Source: Candidatus Heimdallarchaeota archaeon
Lineage (GTDB): Archaea; Asgardarchaeota; Heimdallarchaeia; Heimdallarchaeales; Kariarchaeaceae
Assembly: GCA_026702845.1 (NCBI GenBank)
Contig: JADCLS010000013.1
Coordinates: 62,001 to 126,000 of the forward strand
Length of the DNA stretch: 64,000 nucleotides
Reading direction: 5' to 3'
The notes under the pieces were generated by a model, which was given only the letters and a program-made list of their open reading frames with translations, was not told the origin of the DNA and did not search any database. The position numbers and the translations under genes are program-made. Positions 61,954 to 64,000 of the stretch are shown one piece after another; positions within the stretch are counted from its first letter, which is position 1; every line of letters starts with the position of its first letter.

Positions 61954-62343
61954 TCAATAATTCATATGTAATTCTAACTCTCTCAGCTTACCATTAGCTC
62001 TAGTATAATTGACAAAAATAATACCCTGACCTGTATTCTTCTGTGTAACCTGTAATTGTATAAATGACCCTGGTTTTAGTACAAAATCACCATGAATAGC
62101 TTGGTTACGTTCAATATCTATAACAGAAATATTTCCAGTAGACGCAACCTTGGTGATGACTGTTGATATATCACCTGTATTGATGAGAAGACCTTTTACT
62201 GTACGATTATCTTCTCTTCTCAATACAACCTCAAATGGTTCTGAGAGAATTAATTTAGGACCGATTTTTTTCGTACGAAAGATGGTAAAGACAAAATTTA
62301 GTAAGCCAATGCTTCCACCAATGATAATAGTTATAGGATCCAT
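61954..62343 (-). CDS. small N-terminally anchored protein, unknown
   Basis: A 129-residue protein. Residues 5-22 (TIIIGGSIGLLNFVFTIF) form a membrane helix or anchor, followed by a basic RTKKIG turn. The remaining 100 residues are a predominantly beta-strand domain (LILSEPFEVVLRR, KGLLINTGDIST, IQLQVTQKNTGQGIIFVNY), resembling an immunoglobulin-like or beta-sandwich fold. I do not recognise the family. It precedes a zinc-ribbon gene upstream in the same direction. Confidence 0.7.
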   Translation of the reverse strand: MDPITIIIGGSIGLLNFVFTIFRTKKIGPKLILSEPFEVVLRREDNRTVKGLLINTGDISTVITKVASTGNISVIDIERNQAIHGDFVLKPGSFIQLQVTQKNTGQGIIFVNYTRANGKLRELELHMNY

Positions 62344-62386
62344 AGATTTGACTACATTATTTGATTAAAATAGCTATCGTTTGTTG

Positions 62387-62650
62387 TTATTTCTTTCTAT
62401 ACACTTTGAGGAGAGATCCACAACTGGGGCAATGTACTTGCAATTGATCAGATTTGAAATCCTCAATAGCTGCAAAATCATATTTGAATACCTCACCACA
62501 GAAGGAACAATTCAGTTTATCAGTCTTATCGATAGCATCGAGTGTTTTCTTCTTGACGTATTGCGACTGAAAGGAGAATTTATCCTCAGGTTTAGGTTTA
62601 TTGGTAGTAGGTTCGATATCAATTATCTTAAGATCAATCTTGTTATTCAT
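62387..62650 (-). CDS. small zinc-ribbon protein
   Basis: An 87-residue protein. The C-terminal half is a zinc ribbon with CSFCG (residues 49-53) and CPSCG (about 75-79) separated by 22 residues; between them lies a helix with Asp/Phe residues. The N-terminal half is charged and probably flexible. Such proteins bind nucleic acid or act as small regulators of transcription or translation in archaea. No close family is recognised. It lies 73 bases from the proS stop on the same strand. Confidence 0.78.
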   Translation of the reverse strand: MNNKIDLKIIDIEPTTNKPKPEDKFSFQSQYVKKKTLDAIDKTDKLNCSFCGEVFKYDFAAIEDFKSDQLQVHCPSCGSLLKVYRKK

Positions 62651-62722
62651 TTAGTTAAATTTATCAACTTCATTTAAAAATTGTATTTTTGGGGATTAAT
62701 GTTCAGAATGAAGATGATGGGA

Positions 62723-64000
62723 TTAGTACGCGGCAGCAATATACACGACGAATTTACCTTCACTGCCACAATAAATACAGTTACCATGAGGAATTTCTTC
62801 TACTCCCTCAAGGGTTCCTCGCACCTCTGCAGATACTTCGTCTTTAATTGATTTGGCACAGGTAACGCTACCACACCAGTTGGTGCGGACCACTCCAATG
62901 TCGTTACTCATTATTTCCTTCAACTCATCCATATTAGCTGCCTCTCTCTGTGATTCCTCAAGAATCTTATCAGCACGGGCCTTGAGGTTCTTTGAGATCT
63001 CTTTGAATTTCTTGTTAATAAATCGCTTCAAGTTTTTTATTTCCACTGCTTCTTTCTCACTGGTATCTCTTCTGGCCGTGAATACGCTCTCATTCTTTAT
63101 GTCCCTGGGACCCATCTCAAGACGTAAGGGTACACCCATCATTTCCCACTCTGAGAATTTCCAGCCAGGGGTGTATTGATCTCGATCATCTAGTTCCACA
63201 CGGAAACCCCAACCCTCTATCTTATCTCGTAACTCAGCACAGGCTTCTAGAATCTCATCTGCCTTTTTTCCCTTGAAGATGATAGGTACGATAACAATCT
63301 GAGTGGGAGCAAGCATAGGGGGTAGAATCAATCCCTGATCATCACCATGCAATGATAGAATACCTGCAATTAGACGAGTGCTGATACCATAGGAAGTCTG
63401 GTGGCAGTACTTGGTTTCACCATCCTTATCCAGAAACTTAACATCAAAAGGCCTGGCAAAATTCTGCCCCAAGTGATGGGTTGTTCCAATCTGTAACATC
63501 TTATGGTTAGGAAGGGGGGAATCATAGGCAATGGTGTACTCAGCACCAGGGAATTTATCATGATCAGGGCGTCTGAAAACCATATAGGAAAGACAGAGGG
63601 CATCAAATAGATTTTGATATATCTCCATTGATTCTCTCACTTGGACTGCTGCTGCATCGTAGGATTCATGGGCTGTGTGACCCTCACTCCAGTAGAATTC
63701 TCTATCCCTAAGAAGAGGCCTGGTTTGTTTTGTATCCCAGCGAATGATATTTGCCCATTGCTGGGTTTTAAAGGGCAGGTCTGCATGGCTGTGAATCCAC
63801 TGTGCAAACATAGAGTACATAATCGTCTCAGATGTAGGACGCAGAGCATATTTCGTGGGAAGCTTTGTATCACCTACTTGAGTCACCCAAGCCACCTCGA
63901 TAGAGAAATTGAAATGCTCCTCCTCCTTTGCTAGAAATTCCTCAGGGATCAATAGGGGAAAATAGTAATTCTGGTGGCCTGTTCTTTTGAATTCTTTGTT
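62723..64000 (-). CDS. proS: prolyl-tRNA synthetase, archaeal/eukaryotic type (5' part outside window)
   Basis: Charges tRNA-Pro. The visible 425 residues run from the window edge (NKEFKRTGHQNYYFPLLIPE) to the stop at 62723; an internal ATG-like start at 63952 is not the gene start. Class II motif 2 is QQWANIIRWDTKQTRPLLRD with REFYWSEGHTAH, motif 3 is LSLHGDDQGLILPPMLAPTQ, followed by the anticodon-binding domain (VIVPIIFKG, EGWGFRVELDDRD). The C-terminal domain with CGSVTCAK, CIYCG and the terminal KFVVYIAAAY is the zinc-binding and Tyr-terminal extension of archaeal and eukaryotic ProRS. The missing N-terminal part is about 60 residues. Confidence 0.96.
   Translation of the reverse strand, partial: NKEFKRTGHQNYYFPLLIPEEFLAKEEEHFNFSIEVAWVTQVGDTKLPTKYALRPTSETIMYSMFAQWIHSHADLPFKTQQWANIIRWDTKQTRPLLRDREFYWSEGHTAHESYDAAAVQVRESMEIYQNLFDALCLSYMVFRRPDHDKFPGAEYTIAYDSPLPNHKMLQIGTTHHLGQNFARPFDVKFLDKDGETKYCHQTSYGISTRLIAGILSLHGDDQGLILPPMLAPTQIVIVPIIFKGKKADEILEACAELRDKIEGWGFRVELDDRDQYTPGWKFSEWEMMGVPLRLEMGPRDIKNESVFTARRDTSEKEAVEIKNLKRFINKKFKEISKNLKARADKILEESQREAANMDELKEIMSNDIGVVRTNWCGSVTCAKSIKDEVSAEVRGTLEGVEEIPHGNCIYCGSEGKFVVYIAAAY

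Noticed and set aside
1..64000. CRISPR arrays, insertion sequences, integrases or prophage genes
   Set aside because: I looked for regularly spaced repeats, transposase-like frames and terminal inverted repeats and found none.

Overview
The window reads as a stretch of an AT-rich archaeal chromosome. Evidence for Archaea: a Cdc48/VAT-type double AAA+ ATPase, an archaeal/eukaryotic-type prolyl-tRNA synthetase, a fused ADP-forming acyl-CoA synthetase, an RNase P RNA preceded by a TATA-like box, many genes whose start codon lies only about 25 bases after a TATA-like box (leaderless transcripts), and a class II tRNA that appears to hold an intron. A membrane-anchored RING-type protein, a leucine-rich-repeat protein and a ribonuclease III with a dsRNA-binding domain suggest an Asgard (perhaps Heimdallarchaeia-like) lineage. 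That placement is inference from gene content only.

Layout. 1-4.1 kb: Cdc48 (cut by the window edge), a small membrane protein, a 55-residue ribbon-helix-helix regulator with a perfect palindrome upstream, and a class V aminotransferase. 4.2-8.0 kb: two adjacent membrane proteins with PH-like segments. 8.4-12.6 kb: an alpha/beta hydrolase, two paralogous diacylglycerol-kinase-type lipid kinases and a saccharopine-dehydrogenase-like reductase. 12.6-16.7 kb: an LRR protein, a TPR-like/ABC-ATPase fusion, then about 1 kb of very AT-rich non-coding DNA. 16.7-21.1 kb: MoxR + CoxE-like VWA pair, alpha/beta hydrolase, exonuclease III, RING protein. 21.4-29.3 kb: IMP dehydrogenase, FMN reductase, the hydrogenase maturation genes hypE-hypF and hypC-hypD transcribed divergently, and a DHH phosphoesterase.

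29.6-32.0 kb: RNase P RNA, whose 3' end meets a convergent TetR-methyltransferase-hydrolase unit. 32.2-38.0 kb: a three-gene MoxR-VWA-SWIM operon resembling bacterial YehL/YehP/YehQ. 38.1-43.9 kb: type III glutamine synthetase, RNase III, and a minus-strand unit EamA transporter-folK-folP-eIF2B-like. 44.1-52.2 kb: a small probable winged-helix protein, M20 amidohydrolase, aconitase, stand-alone receiver domain, zinc-ribbon membrane protein, ADP-forming acyl-CoA synthetase, a winged-helix regulator and the tRNA. 52.4-64 kb: penicillin-acylase-type Ntn hydrolase, a Nudix-like gene without a normal start codon, four tandem NifX-like proteins in two pairs each under the same promoter element, an M20 peptidase, a methyl-accepting-chemotaxis-like receptor with four repeated IH-x-x-HH sensor modules, small proteins, and prolyl-tRNA synthetase (cut by the window edge).

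No CRISPR array, insertion sequence, integrase or prophage was seen. The most unusual items are the NifX-like quadruplet with duplicated promoters, the four-repeat His-rich receptor, the RING membrane protein, the PH-like membrane pair, and the presence of two separate MoxR-VWA systems.
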